The notes under the pieces were generated by a model. That model saw only the letters and a list, made by a program, of their open reading frames with translations. It had not been told where the DNA came from and did not search any database. The translations under genes were made by a program, and so were the position numbers. From Faecalibacterium prausnitzii (GTDB taxonomy: Bacteria; Bacillota; Clostridia; Oscillospirales; Ruminococcaceae), in assembly GCF_003324185.1 (NCBI RefSeq), contig NZ_PXUP01000001.1, positions 124,001 through 188,000 of the forward strand: a stretch of DNA of 64,000 bases, read 5' to 3'. Positions 1-8,712 of the stretch are shown here, piece by piece (the first letter of the stretch is position 1; every line of letters starts with the position of its first letter).

Positions 1-903
1 GGCATCGCAGGCAAAGACGATCTTGCGGATCTGACCGACATTTACGGCAGTAGGCTCAGGAATCTCGCCCTTAGCCTGTGCCTTCATCTCCTTCATTTCG
101 TTCTGGGCGTCGGTCAGGCTCTTGGTGTGACCGGAGGTCGCTTTCAAAATGACCGAGGACAGAACAAAGGAAACAGCACCGGCGATGACAACGCCCAGCA
201 GAACGGTGAGAATGGAATCCCGGGGAGCCATTGCCATGTAGGCGATGATGGAACCGGGAGAAGCAGGACCGGACAGACCTGCACCGGTCATAGAGTAGAA
301 CAGGATGGCGCAGAAGTTGCCCACGATGGGGGCGATGATGATCACGGGATTCATCAGGATGTAGGGGAAGTAGATCTCGTGGATGCCGCCCAGCAGGTGG
401 ATGATCACAGCACCGGGAGCGGACTGGCGGGTGGTGTCGTCCTTGCAGAAGAAGCAGTAGGCCAGCAGGACACCAAGACCGGGACCGGGGTTGGCTTCCA
501 GCATATACATGATGGAACGACCGGTCTCAGCGGCCTGGCTTGCACCGATGGGGCTGAAGATGCCGTGGTTGATGGCGTTGTTCAGGAACAATACCTTGGC
601 AGGCTCAATAAAGATGGACACCAGCGGCAGCAGGCTGTGCGCCACAAGGAAGTCCACACCGGCGGTCAGCACGGTGAGGATGGCAGTCATGAACGGGCCG
701 ATGACGTAGTAGCCGAGGATGGCCAGCAACATACCCAGAATGCCGATGGAGAAGTTGTTGATCAGCATCTCGAAACCGGCGGGGATATGGCCTTCCACCT
801 TCTTGTCGAACTGCTTGATGACCCAGCCGGCCAGAGGGCCCATGACCATGGCGCCCATCAGCATGGTGTAGTCCGAGCCGCAGATGCAGCCCACCACGGC
901 GGC
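1..903 (-). CDS. mtlA: PTS mannitol transporter EIICB, internal fragment
   Basis: The minus strand encodes the membrane IIC part of a mannitol-type PTS permease, which imports and phosphorylates mannitol. Conserved stretches include MLMGAMVMGPLAGWVIKQFD, LFLNNAINHGIFSPIGASQA, EANPGPGLGVLLAYCFF and GGIHEIYFPYILMNP. Near the window edge the frame enters the IIB domain at KIVFACDA, just before the phosphorylatable-Cys loop would be completed. The gene is cut by the window at its C-terminal side. On its N-terminal side the MtlA similarity stops at about 890-905, where plus-strand mtlR sequence begins, so the first part (roughly 90-100 residues in relatives) is missing. No start codon or ribosome binding site belonging to mtlA is present. 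The family call is secure; whether the truncation is real is not. Confidence 0.85.
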
Positions 904-2314
904 GCTGGCTGAAAGCATCGGGGTCAGCCGCCGCACCGTGCTGCGGGAGCTGCCCGCTGTGGAGCAGTGGATGCAGGCTGCCGGGGCGCATTTTGTGCGA
1001 AATCCCGGCAAGGGTCTGCTGCTGGATGAAGCGCCGGAGCGGCGAGACGCACTGCGCACCCAGCTGAACAGCGGCGACAGGAAAGAACTTTCCCGCGCAG
1101 AGCGGCGGCAGCAGCTTTTGACAAGGCTGCTCAGCGAACAGGAGCCCTGCAAAACAGCGGTACTGGCACGGGCGCTTGGCGTTTCGGAAAGCACGCTGTC
1201 TGCAGACTTGGATGAACTTGAGACTAAGCTACACCCCTACCGGGTGGAGATGTTCCGCCGCCCCGGCGTGGGGGTCTGGCTGCAGGGGGATGCTTCTTCC
1301 TACCGGAGGGTGGTGTCTGCCCTGCTGCGCAGCAGTATGCCGGAAAAGGAACTGGCAGAGGTGCTCTGCGGACGGATGCCGGAAAACGAGATCTTCTCGA
1401 CCCTGCTGGATACAAAAACGGCCGAAAAGGTCTGGGCGGTTTTGCAGCAGTTTGAACAGGAAGAGCAGCTCCATCTGCCGGATGCAGGCTTTCTGGCGCT
1501 GGCGATCCATTGCACCCTGACCATTCAGCAGCTGCGGCAGGGCGGCGACAAGGGCAGCGCCCCCAGAGGGCTGCGCCCGGCGGGCAATCATGCTGCCCGG
1601 CTGGTGGCGGCGCTGAACCGCGCCTTCGGGCTGACCCTGCCGCCTGAGGAAGCGCAGTATCTGGAACTTTATCTCGCTGCTTATCTGGGTGCGGAGGATC
1701 CTTGGGGCAGTGCGCAGGAGATGGAACTGCGGAATCTGGAAGCCGCCCTTATCCGGGAAATGGAAAAGGCGCTGCACACAGACCTTTCCGGTTACACCTC
1801 CCTGCGGGATGACCTGTACTGCCACCTGCGCCCCATGCTGCTGCGGGTGGAGCAGAACATTCGTACCGAAAACCCCCAGCTGGACACCATCCGCACCGCC
1901 TACCCCGGCCTGTGGAAAGCCACCCGCGCCGCCTGTGATGCGGTGCAGCAGCAATTCGTCCTGCCCGCCATCTCGGACGACGAAGCGGCCTACCTTGCCA
2001 TGCACTTTGGCGCAGTGCTGGAACAGAATGCCATGTTCCGGCTGCGGCTTCGGGTGGTAGTGGCCTGTCCGCTGGGCATGGGCTCCAGCCGCTTTCTGAC
2101 TTCCCGGCTGGGAAACGAGTTTCCCTCTTTGCAGGTGGAGGGGTGCTGCTCGGTGCGGGAGCTGAACGCCGCCGACCTGCGTCGGAGAAAAATCGACTTC
2201 ATTATCTCCACCGTGCCGCTGGAACTGGATTACCCGGCGGTGTGCATCAGCCCTTCCCTGCTGGAACCGGATCGCGCCGTGCTTACTACGAGGCTTCTCT
2301 GGCCGAGCCTATGA
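884..2314 (+). pseudogene. mtlR: MtlR-type PRD transcriptional activator, truncated at both ends
   Basis: This open frame encodes a mannitol-operon activator of the MtlR/BglG class. It begins inside the first helix-turn-helix (AALAESIGVSRRTVLREL) and continues with a second HTH (AVLARALGVSESTLSADLDEL). Two PRD modules follow, with candidate regulatory histidines in LALAIHC and AYLAMHFGAVLEQ. It ends in an EIIB-Gat-like domain with the P-loop CPLGMGSSRFLTSRL. MtlR proteins usually reach about 650-700 residues and end in an EIIA-Mtl domain; here similarity stops after DRAVL and eight unrelated residues lead to a stop at 2314. The N-terminal start is also missing and no Shine-Dalgarno precedes it. 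Normally mtlR lies in the same direction as mtlA; here the fragments are divergent and abut, so this is a rearranged or misassembled remnant. Confidence 0.8.
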
Positions 2315-3141
2315 GCTGCTCCATCGGTGCTTTCAACGCCGCCTACCACACCAAGATGGGTGTGTACCATCACGATATGGGCATCAAGAAGGGTGGCAAG
2401 CTGGCGATTCTGGCCGGTGCAGGCCCCATGGGTCTGGGTGCTCTGACCTACGCACTGCACCGTGATGTGCGCCCCGGCATGGTGGTGGTCACCGATATCA
2501 ACGAGGATCGTCTGGCCCGTGCGGAGTCCCTCTTCCCCCCGAAGGAGGTCAAGGAGAAGGACGGCATCGACCTGTACTTCGTCAATACCGCCAACATGGC
2601 AGACCCCGCTGCCGAGCTGCGGGAGCTGACCGGCGGTACCGGCTTTGATGATGTGTTCTGCTACGCCCCCATCGCGCCGGTGGTGGAGCTGTCCAGTGCT
2701 GTGCTGGGTCGTGACGGCTGCCTGAACTTCTTTGCAGGCCCCACCGACAAGCAGTTCAGCGCCAAGATGAACTTCTACGATGTGCACTACAATTCTACCC
2801 ATGTCATGGGCACCACCGGCGGTAATACCGCCGACATGATCGAGTCGCTGGAGCTGACCGCCGCTAAGCGCATCGATCCGGCTGTGATGGTCACCCACAT
2901 CGGCGGTCTGAACGCCGCTGCCGAGACCACCCTCAACCTGCCCAAGATCCCCGGCGGCAAAAAGCTGATCTACACCCACCTGACCATGCCCCTCATCGCC
3001 CTGACCGATCTGCGTGCCAAGGGCGAACAGGACAACGACCCCCGCTATACCGCACTGGCTGACATCGTGGATGCCCACAACGGCCTGTGGTGCCCGGAAG
3101 CAGAGGAATATCTGCTGGCAAACTTCAACCCGGAGGACTAA
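2281..3141 (+). pseudogene. SorE-like zinc-binding sugar-alcohol-phosphate dehydrogenase, 5' truncated
   Basis: The frame from 2281 encodes the C-terminal two thirds of a medium-chain dehydrogenase resembling L-sorbose-1-phosphate reductase SorE. The NAD(P)-binding glycine motif is visible in LAILAGAGPMGLGALTYAL, followed by VVVTDINEDRLARAES. Recognisable sequence starts exactly at AYYEASLAEPMSCS, the segment that normally follows the N-terminal catalytic zinc domain. Those first 120-150 residues are absent and are replaced by mtlR sequence in another frame. The 3' end is intact (YLLANFNPED, stop at 3141), and a DeoR gene follows closely. Without the zinc domain the fragment should not be enzymatically active. 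The substrate is inferred from family resemblance only. Confidence 0.75.
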
Positions 3142-3189
3142 GCAGAACGTGCCATGGGACAGGACAAACGCAGACAGGAGGAATCCCCC

Positions 3190-3942
3190 ATGGAACAACG
3201 CCGCAATCAGATCGTGGAGCTGGTGAACCGCAAAGGCAGCATTAGCTTTGCCCAGCTCAAGGAAGCTTTCCCTTCCGTTTCGGAAATGACCCTGCGCACC
3301 GACCTGAAAGCACTGGATGAAGCCCGCCGTGTGGTGCGGGTGCATGGCGGTGTCAAGTCGGTGGAGCAGGTGGTAGGCACAGACGACCTGCTGAGCCGCC
3401 GTTCCGCCCGCAATGCCGAAGCAAAGCAGATCATTGCCGAAAAAGCCGCTGCTCTGCTGCGCCCCAACACCACCCTGTTTCTGGATTCCGGCAGCACCGC
3501 CACAGCAGTGGCCCGGTGCATCCCGGATCAGCCCATGCTCATCTACACCAGCGGCCTGAGCTGCGCCATGGAGCTGGCAAAGCTGGAAAAGCCCCATGTG
3601 TCCCTGCCGGGCGGCAGCCTGAACCGGTTCAGCCTGAGCGTCTGCGGTGCACAGAGCATCCAGACGATGGAGGGCATCAACTTTGATCTGCTGCTGCTGG
3701 GCGTGACCAGTTACAGCCCGGAAACCGGTTTTACCTGCGGCGTGGAGGATGAAGCACGGCTCAAGCAGACCGTGCTTCGCCGCTGTGAGCAGAAAGCCGT
3801 GCTGCTGGATTCCTCCAAGATCGGACTGAAAAGCACATTCCATATCTGCGGGCTGTCCGATATTGATATTGTGATCTCGGACGGAAAGCTGCCCGTAGAA
3901 TTTTTACAGGCCTGCCGGAACGCAGGCGTAACAGTACTATAA
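3190..3942 (+). CDS. DeoR-family sugar-phosphate-responsive repressor
   Basis: This 250-residue protein has the standard DeoR layout. An N-terminal winged helix (EQRRNQIVELVNRKGSISFA, then SEMTLRTDLKALDE and VVRVHGGV) is followed by a DeoRC sensor domain. The sensor shows the phosphosugar-binding signature FLDSGSTATAVA, then LPGGSLNR and a C-terminal LLDSSKIG. The start at 3190 was chosen because AGGAGGAAT lies 7-13 bases upstream; an in-frame GTG/ATG further up would add a charged tail without its own ribosome binding site. nagB follows 13 bases after the stop. It probably represses the nagB and upstream sugar-alcohol genes in the absence of a sugar phosphate; the effector is not visible. 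Confidence 0.9.
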   Translation: MEQRRNQIVELVNRKGSISFAQLKEAFPSVSEMTLRTDLKALDEARRVVRVHGGVKSVEQVVGTDDLLSRRSARNAEAKQIIAEKAAALLRPNTTLFLDSGSTATAVARCIPDQPMLIYTSGLSCAMELAKLEKPHVSLPGGSLNRFSLSVCGAQSIQTMEGINFDLLLLGVTSYSPETGFTCGVEDEARLKQTVLRRCEQKAVLLDSSKIGLKSTFHICGLSDIDIVISDGKLPVEFLQACRNAGVTVL

Positions 3943-3955
3943 AAGGAGCATTATT

Positions 3956-4684
3956 ATGAAGATCATCCGCGCAAAAGATTATCAGGATATGTCCCGCAAA
4001 GCGGCCAACATCATCTCCGCACAGGTCATCATGAAGCCGGATTGTGTACTGGGTCTTGCCACCGGCGGCACCCCGGTGGGCACTTATGCCCAACTGGTGG
4101 ACTGGTACAACAAAGGCGATTTGGATTTCTCCGAGGTCACTACTGTCAATCTGGACGAGTACCGCGGCCTGCCCAAGGAGCATCCCCAGAGCTACTGGTA
4201 TTTCATGAATGAGAACCTGTTCAGCAAGGTGAATATCGACCCGGCCAAGACCAACCTGCCGGACGGCACCAATCTGGACACTGCCGCCGAGTGTGCCCGT
4301 TACAACGGTATCATCCACAAGCTGGGCGGCATCGACCTGCAGCTGCTGGGCATCGGCCCCAATGGTCATATCGGCTTCAATGAGCCGGGCGAAGCCTTTG
4401 AGCTGGAGACCCACTGCATCGACCTTGCGCCCACTACCATCGAAGCCAACAAGCGCTTCTTTGACGGCAACGAGGCCCTTGTCCCCAAACAGGCATACAC
4501 CATGGGCATCAAGACCATCATGCAGGCACGCAAGGTGCTGGTGGTAGCCAACGGTAAAGCCAAGGCACAGGCCGTCAAGGACGCCGTGACCGGCCCTGTG
4601 ACCCCTGCCTGCCCCGGCAGCATCCTGCAGCTGCATCCGGACTGCATCCTTGTGGCAGACGAGGAAGCACTGAGCCTGCTGTAA
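3956..4684 (+). CDS. nagB: Glucosamine-6-phosphate deaminase
   Basis: NagB converts glucosamine-6-phosphate to fructose-6-phosphate and ammonia, linking amino-sugar use to glycolysis. Typical motifs are present: the phosphate loop LGLATGGTPVGTY, the catalytic region NLDEYRGLPKEHPQSYWYFM, the signature GIGPNGHIGFNEPG and the C-terminal GSILQLHPDCILVADEEALS. At 242 residues it is full length for the bacterial type lacking the allosteric C-terminal extension. AAAAGGAG precedes the ATG. It is probably transcribed with the DeoR gene. A second nagB with a very similar C-terminus lies at the other end of the window (63822-64000, minus). Confidence 0.95.
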   Translation: MKIIRAKDYQDMSRKAANIISAQVIMKPDCVLGLATGGTPVGTYAQLVDWYNKGDLDFSEVTTVNLDEYRGLPKEHPQSYWYFMNENLFSKVNIDPAKTNLPDGTNLDTAAECARYNGIIHKLGGIDLQLLGIGPNGHIGFNEPGEAFELETHCIDLAPTTIEANKRFFDGNEALVPKQAYTMGIKTIMQARKVLVVANGKAKAQAVKDAVTGPVTPACPGSILQLHPDCILVADEEALSLL

Positions 4685-4740
4685 AATCCCAAAGCCAACT
4701 TCTTCATTTACCATAACTTTGCTCAAGATCCAACCAAAGC

Positions 4741-4783
4741 ACAGAAAGAGCCGGACTCGTTGCACGGGTTCGGCTCTTTCTGT
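4741..4783 (+). terminator. Hairpin after nagB
   Basis: ACAGAAAGAGCCG pairs with CGGCTCTTTCTGT across a 17-base loop. It lies 57 bases after the nagB stop. A clear T-run is missing, so it may be a weak terminator or an mRNA 3' end protector. Confidence 0.55.
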
Positions 4784-4947
4784 CAGAAATAAGATTTATC
4801 TTGCAATCTTACGCAAAGAGCAACTCCAAAAGAGCCGTCATGGAGATGGTGGGTACCGGGAGTACCGCAAAGCTCGCCCCACCCCTTACGGCAAGCTTAC
4901 CGACCCGCAGGCAGGGCTGCTGCGGGATTTACGCTGAAAATACGCTG

Positions 4948-4981
4948 AAAAGAGGTCGCCCCGATCGGTGGCCTCTTTTTT
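4948..4981 (+). terminator. Rho-independent terminator
   Basis: AAAAGAGG pairs with CCTCTTTT, followed by a T-run ending at 4981. Together with the hairpin at 4741 it closes the nagB unit. The bases between 4784 and 4947 hold no gene that I can recognise. Confidence 0.6.
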
Positions 4982-5110
4982 GCTGCCGCGAACTGTCTGG
5001 CTGCGGCAGCGGATAACAGCAATGTCCATTGCGCTTTGTTTTGCCCGGATGCGCACCCGCAGAAAGCTCTCCCTCGTCAAACTGCCCAAAATACGCCCTT
5101 AAAAGTTTAC

Positions 5111-5139
5111 TTGACGCAATTCTCAAATCAATATATAAT
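5111..5139 (+). promoter_or_regulatory. Strong sigma-A promoter for the tetR unit
   Basis: TTGACG at 5111-5116 and a perfect TATAAT at 5134-5139 are separated by 17 bases. It lies 38 bases upstream of the TetR start. Confidence 0.85.
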
Positions 5140-5155
5140 TGGGTCAGAAACCAAT
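5138..5155. promoter_or_regulatory. Candidate TetR operator
   Basis: ATTGG (5138-5142) and CCAAT (5151-5155) form an inverted repeat with an 8-base spacer. It overlaps the -10 box and presumed start site, where a bound repressor would block transcription. Autoregulation by the adjacent TetR is inferred. Confidence 0.4.
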
Positions 5156-5176
5156 CATAGAAAAGGATGATTCCCA

Positions 5177-5857
5177 ATGGCGCGCAGATACGACAGCAAG
5201 GAAGCAAAACGGCGGATATTGACCGCCTGTGTCCGGCTTTTTCTGGAAAAAGGCTACACGAACACCAAGGTGGCAGAAATTTTAAAGGAAGCAGATGTTT
5301 CCGCCGGGTCGTTCCAGAATATTTTCCGCACCAAGGACGGTGTGCTGACCGAGCTGATCGGCATGATGTTCAGCAGGCAGTTCGGCGCGGTAAGGCCGCT
5401 GGCGGCAAACGCCCCCTCGCCGGTGTACCTCTACGCGGTGGAAACGGCTTTGCAGTTGGCGCTGAGCGAGTTAAGCGAGAATCTGCGGGATATCTATGTG
5501 GAAGCGTACACCTTCCCCGCTACGGCGGAGATCATCCACCGCAGCACCACGGCGGAGCTGCAGGCGGCGTTCAGCGCGTATCTGCCCGGGTGCGCCGAGT
5601 GTGATTTCTACGAGATGGAGCTGGGCACGGCTGGCATGATGCGCGGCTACATGGCACGGCGGTGTGACCCCTACTTTACGCTGGAGCGTAAAATACGGCG
5701 GTTCCTGAGCATGAGCCTGAGTGCGCTGCAGGTCCCCGCGCAGGAGCGCGAGCAGGTCATCGCTTTTGTGGCGGAGATCGATATGCTTGCCGAGGCGCGG
5801 AAGGTGGTAGATGCCGTGCTTGCATCGCTGTCCGTGCAGTTTGATCTGAAAGGATAA
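5177..5857 (+). CDS. TetR/AcrR-family transcriptional regulator
   Basis: This 226-residue protein has an N-terminal TetR HTH (ILTACVRLFLEKGYTNTKVA, then DVSAGSFQNIFRTKDGVL) and an all-helical ligand domain of normal length. It reads from a consensus promoter at 5111 through AAAGGATGA. Its stop is 28 bases before the next gene, a secreted Cys-rich repeat protein, so the two are probably one transcript. The ligand domain gives no clue to the effector. The neighbour is not a typical efflux pump, which leaves the regulated function open. Confidence 0.85.
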   Translation: MARRYDSKEAKRRILTACVRLFLEKGYTNTKVAEILKEADVSAGSFQNIFRTKDGVLTELIGMMFSRQFGAVRPLAANAPSPVYLYAVETALQLALSELSENLRDIYVEAYTFPATAEIIHRSTTAELQAAFSAYLPGCAECDFYEMELGTAGMMRGYMARRCDPYFTLERKIRRFLSMSLSALQVPAQEREQVIAFVAEIDMLAEARKVVDAVLASLSVQFDLKG

Positions 5858-5885
5858 CAAGGTTTGATGACAAGGAGGGAGTAAC

Positions 5886-7520
5886 ATGAAAAAATGGCTG
5901 ATCCGGTGTTTGACGGTGCTGGCAATGGTGTGCCTGATACCGGGGACCGTGTTAAACGTTAAAGCGGCAGAAACAGTCCAGAGGCGCTGCGCCCGCTGTG
6001 GGAGTACGGAGACACGTGAGATCCTCGGATACAGAAAATATGATTCGAACAGTCATAGGGTTTATGTAACTGAATGCCAGAACTGCCACAACGATGGCAA
6101 TGTTTCGTATTTACAGGTACATACCGGCGGTACCGAAACGCCCACCTGCACCAAAGGCAAAACCTGCGAAAAATGCGGCGCGGAATACGGCGAAAAAGAC
6201 CCAAATAATCATGATTTGGTGCATCACGATGCAAAAGCCCCCAGCTGTACGGAAATCGGCTGGGATGCTTACGATACCTGCTCCCGCTGCAACTATACCA
6301 CCTATGCGGAACTGCCCGCGCTGAAACATGATCTGAGGCAGCGCGTGATAAAAGCCCCCACCTGTACGCAAATGGGCTGGGCTTACGAAACCTGCTCCCG
6401 CTGCGACTATTCCGCCACTCCGTTGCTGCCCGTACTGAACCATGATTTGAAGCAGCACGCAGCAAAAGCCCCTACCTGTACGGAAAAGGGCTGGGACACT
6501 TACGATACCTGCTCTCGTTGTGACTATACCACCTATGCGGAGCTGCCCGCGCTGAAACATACTCTGGAGCAGCACGAAGCGCAAGCTCCCACCTGTACGG
6601 AAATCGGCTGGGATGCTTACGAAACCTGCTCCCGCTGCGACTATACCACCCGCAAAGAGCTGCCCGCACTGAACCATGCTCTGGAGCAGCACGAAGCGCA
6701 AGCTCCCACCTGTACGGAAATCGGCTGGGATGCTTACGAAACCTGCTCCCGCTGCGACTATACCACCTATACAGAGCTACCCGCGCTGAACCATGATTTG
6801 GAGCAGCACGCAGCAAAAGCGCCCACCTGTACGGAAATCGGCTGGGATGCCTACGAAACCTGCTCCCGTTGTGACTATACCACCTACGCGGAGCTGCCCA
6901 TCTTGGGACACGACTATCAGGCTGTTACCGTAGATCCCACCTGTGAAGCAGACGGCTATACCATCTTTACTTGCAGCCGCTGCAAAGACAGCTACACCGC
7001 AGACCCGACGGATCAGCTGGGACACCAGTTCGGTGCATGGTCCCCGAACGGAACCGGCTCTCAGAGCGCCAGTTGTCTGCGGCAGGGCTGCGCGCACACT
7101 GGCAGCACTGATTGCCGGAAGTTTACTTTCCGCACTGCGGAAGGCGAAACGCTGACCTTCTGCCCCGTGTGCGGGCAGGCAGAAAACGCCGCGCAGCTGG
7201 AAAAGATCGAAGCCGCAACGGCGTGGGCTAACAGCGGCAGTCTTTCTGCGGAGGATGTGACCGCACGGACGAATGGGGAATACCTGAGTGTGGCCTTTGA
7301 GACCGCAGGCAGCCTGACGCAGCCCACCGGTCGGGTAAGACTCGCGCTGCCCGCCGGATTGCTGGAAGGCAAAACGCTTGTGCGCATTGCCCCGGACGGC
7401 ACACAGACGGAGATGCCGTTTGAAACAGAGCGCGGAACGATCATCCTTACGCTGGATTTTGCAAACAGCGCGCTGCCCGTAATGCTCTTCCGGCTGGTAC
7501 CCCAGCCCACCGCCCTCTGA
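5886..7520 (+). CDS. Secreted Cys-rich tandem-repeat protein
   Basis: This 544-residue protein starts with a Sec signal peptide (MKKWLIRCLTVLAMVCLIPG, cleavage likely near residue 28). An N-terminal Cys-rich segment has pairs CARC and CQNC. From about residue 115 to 347 there are six near-identical units of 38-39 residues containing PTCTEIGWDAYETCSRCDY and ending ELPALNHDLEQH, with more diverged units on both sides. Each unit has three cysteines (Cx11-13CxxC), suggesting metal or disulfide-stabilised knobs. The last 150 residues (from STDCRKF, including CPVCG) form a non-repetitive beta-rich tail. No LPXTG motif or membrane anchor is seen. AAGGAGGGAG precedes the ATG. Similar CxxC repeats occur in many gut Firmicute surface proteins, but I know of no assigned function. 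Confidence 0.75.
   Translation: MKKWLIRCLTVLAMVCLIPGTVLNVKAAETVQRRCARCGSTETREILGYRKYDSNSHRVYVTECQNCHNDGNVSYLQVHTGGTETPTCTKGKTCEKCGAEYGEKDPNNHDLVHHDAKAPSCTEIGWDAYDTCSRCNYTTYAELPALKHDLRQRVIKAPTCTQMGWAYETCSRCDYSATPLLPVLNHDLKQHAAKAPTCTEKGWDTYDTCSRCDYTTYAELPALKHTLEQHEAQAPTCTEIGWDAYETCSRCDYTTRKELPALNHALEQHEAQAPTCTEIGWDAYETCSRCDYTTYTELPALNHDLEQHAAKAPTCTEIGWDAYETCSRCDYTTYAELPILGHDYQAVTVDPTCEADGYTIFTCSRCKDSYTADPTDQLGHQFGAWSPNGTGSQSASCLRQGCAHTGSTDCRKFTFRTAEGETLTFCPVCGQAENAAQLEKIEAATAWANSGSLSAEDVTARTNGEYLSVAFETAGSLTQPTGRVRLALPAGLLEGKTLVRIAPDGTQTEMPFETERGTIILTLDFANSALPVMLFRLVPQPTAL
6228..6926 (+). repeat. Six tandem 114-117 bp coding repeats
   Basis: Five units are 117 bp and one is 114 bp. They encode the core Cys units of the secreted protein. 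Neighbouring units share long identical DNA runs, so unit number is likely to vary by slippage or recombination. Confidence 0.85.
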
Positions 7521-7552
7521 ACGCTTTTACAGCGGCACAAACAATAAAACGC

Positions 7553-7600
7553 AAAATGCCCGCTCACCGTGGTTTTCCACAGGTGGGCGGGCATTCTTTT
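7553..7600 (+). terminator. Rho-independent terminator
   Basis: AAAATGCCCGCTCACC pairs with GGTGGGCGGGCATT around a 13-base loop and is followed by CTTTT. It ends the tetR/Cys-repeat unit. Confidence 0.75.
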
Positions 7601-7730
7601 GTGCCTTTTGGGGCATAAAAATACCTCCGGAGGATGCAGCGTTTTTTACGCTGTCTACTCTGGGGGCAGGATAGCAAGCGCTGCGCGGCAGCTCCCGGAA
7701 GCGGACACTGTCTTGCTGAAAAAGCACTTC

Positions 7731-7931
7731 CTAGCGCTGCTCCTCCGGCGGGCAGCAGCTCTCCCGGGGGATGAGCTTGTGCGGCACGATGATCTTTGTG
7801 GCCAGAAGGTTCGGGTTCTCGATGTGGTTGATGGTCTGGCTGGCAGCCTCCATGCCCAGCTGGTAGGGGTTCACGTCCACGGTGGTCAGCTGTGGGCTGC
7901 CCTGCCCTTTGTTGCGGAGTGCCCCCTTGGC
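7731..7931 (-). pseudogene. C-terminal remnant of a LacI-family repressor
   Basis: The minus strand reads ALRNKGQGSPQLTTVDVNPY, then QLGMEAASQTINHIENPNLL, then TKIIVPHKLIPRES and a stop at 7731. This is the tail of a LacI/PurR-type sugar-responsive repressor: the LTTVDVNPYQLG segment precedes the last effector-domain helix. The part normally lying between the RNKG helix and PQLTTV is deleted and no DNA-binding domain exists upstream. The remnant is therefore dead. Its upstream edge now carries the -35/-10 of the two-component operon on the opposite strand. A GH3-linked LacI regulator may have been lost here; that is inference. Confidence 0.65.
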
Positions 7932-7956
7932 AAACCGGACGGGATTGCGCTATAAT
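7927..7956 (+). promoter_or_regulatory. Promoter of the LytTR/GHKL operon
   Basis: TTGGCA (7927-7932) and TATAAT (7951-7956) are 18 bases apart. They lie 46 bases upstream of the response-regulator start. Confidence 0.7.
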
Positions 7957-8001
7957 AGAGCCGTAACAGTTCCACAAAGGTGTGGTAAGGGAGGTGCGGT
8001 C

Positions 8002-8712
8002 ATGATCCGGGTGGCGATCGTAGAGGACGACGCGGAGGTGCAGGGGGTATTGCAGGAGTATGTCCGGCGGTATACCCGGCAGTACGGGACAGAATTTGAA
8101 GTGACGGTCTTTGCGGACGGCGTGGATATTCTGGAGGATTACCGCGCGGTCTACGACATTATTTTTCTGGATGTGGAGATGAAGCATCTGGACGGCATGA
8201 CCACGGCAGAGCGCATCCGGCAGATGGATGCAGACGTCATCCTGATCTTCATCACCAATATGGCGCAGTACGCCATCCGGGGCTACTCGGTGGGAGCGCT
8301 GGACTATGTGCTGAAGCCGGTGCCCTACTTTGCCTTTTCGCAGCAGCTGCTCAAGGCGGTTGCCCGGCTGGAAAAGCGGGCAAAGCACTACCTGACCGTG
8401 CCGGTGGAGGGCGGGCTGCGCCGGCTGGACACCGCAAGCATCTATTACTTGGAAAGCGAGGGGCACCGGGTGCACTTTTACACCGATGAGGGCGATTTTT
8501 CCGCCCCCGGCGCCCTCAAGGCCTTTGAGGAAAAGCTGGCAGACTGCCCCTTTGCCCGGTGCAACAGCGGCTACCTTGTCAATCTGGCACAGGTGCGGGA
8601 GCTGCGGCAGAGCACCGTGCAGGTGGGCCCCTGCGAGCTGCAGGTCAGCCGCCCCAAGCGCAAGGCCTTTCTTGCCGCACTGACCGACTACATCGGAGGT
8701 GAAGGCTCATGA
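8002..8712 (+). CDS. LytTR-family response regulator
   Basis: This 236-residue regulator has a receiver domain (acidic pocket VEDD, phospho-acceptor Asp in IIFLDVEM, switch Thr in FITNM, Lys in VLKPV). It is followed by a LytTR DNA-binding domain from about residue 130 (IYYLESEGHRVHFYTDEG, ARCNSGYLVNL, LQVSRPKRKAF). The start at 8002 has AAGGGAGGTG upstream and gives a complete receiver N-terminus (MIRVAIVEDD). It overlaps the kinase gene by four bases (ATGA), so the pair is translationally coupled. Target promoters are unknown; the downstream GH3 genes are candidates by position only. Confidence 0.93.
   Translation: MIRVAIVEDDAEVQGVLQEYVRRYTRQYGTEFEVTVFADGVDILEDYRAVYDIIFLDVEMKHLDGMTTAERIRQMDADVILIFITNMAQYAIRGYSVGALDYVLKPVPYFAFSQQLLKAVARLEKRAKHYLTVPVEGGLRRLDTASIYYLESEGHRVHFYTDEGDFSAPGALKAFEEKLADCPFARCNSGYLVNLAQVRELRQSTVQVGPCELQVSRPKRKAFLAALTDYIGGEGS

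Noticed and set aside
127-912. A 261-codon plus-strand open frame at the window start
   Set aside because: It lies opposite the mtlA fragment, whose minus-strand translation matches MtlA over its whole length. The plus-strand product is low-complexity Gly/Asp/His.
4801-4937. A possible small gene between nagB and tetR
   Set aside because: Overlapping short frames exist in several phases, but none has a ribosome binding site or a recognisable product.
6228-6926. Regular repeats considered as a CRISPR array
   Set aside because: The repeats are contiguous 114-117 bp coding units with no spacers and encode a Cys motif in frame. No cas gene is present in the window.
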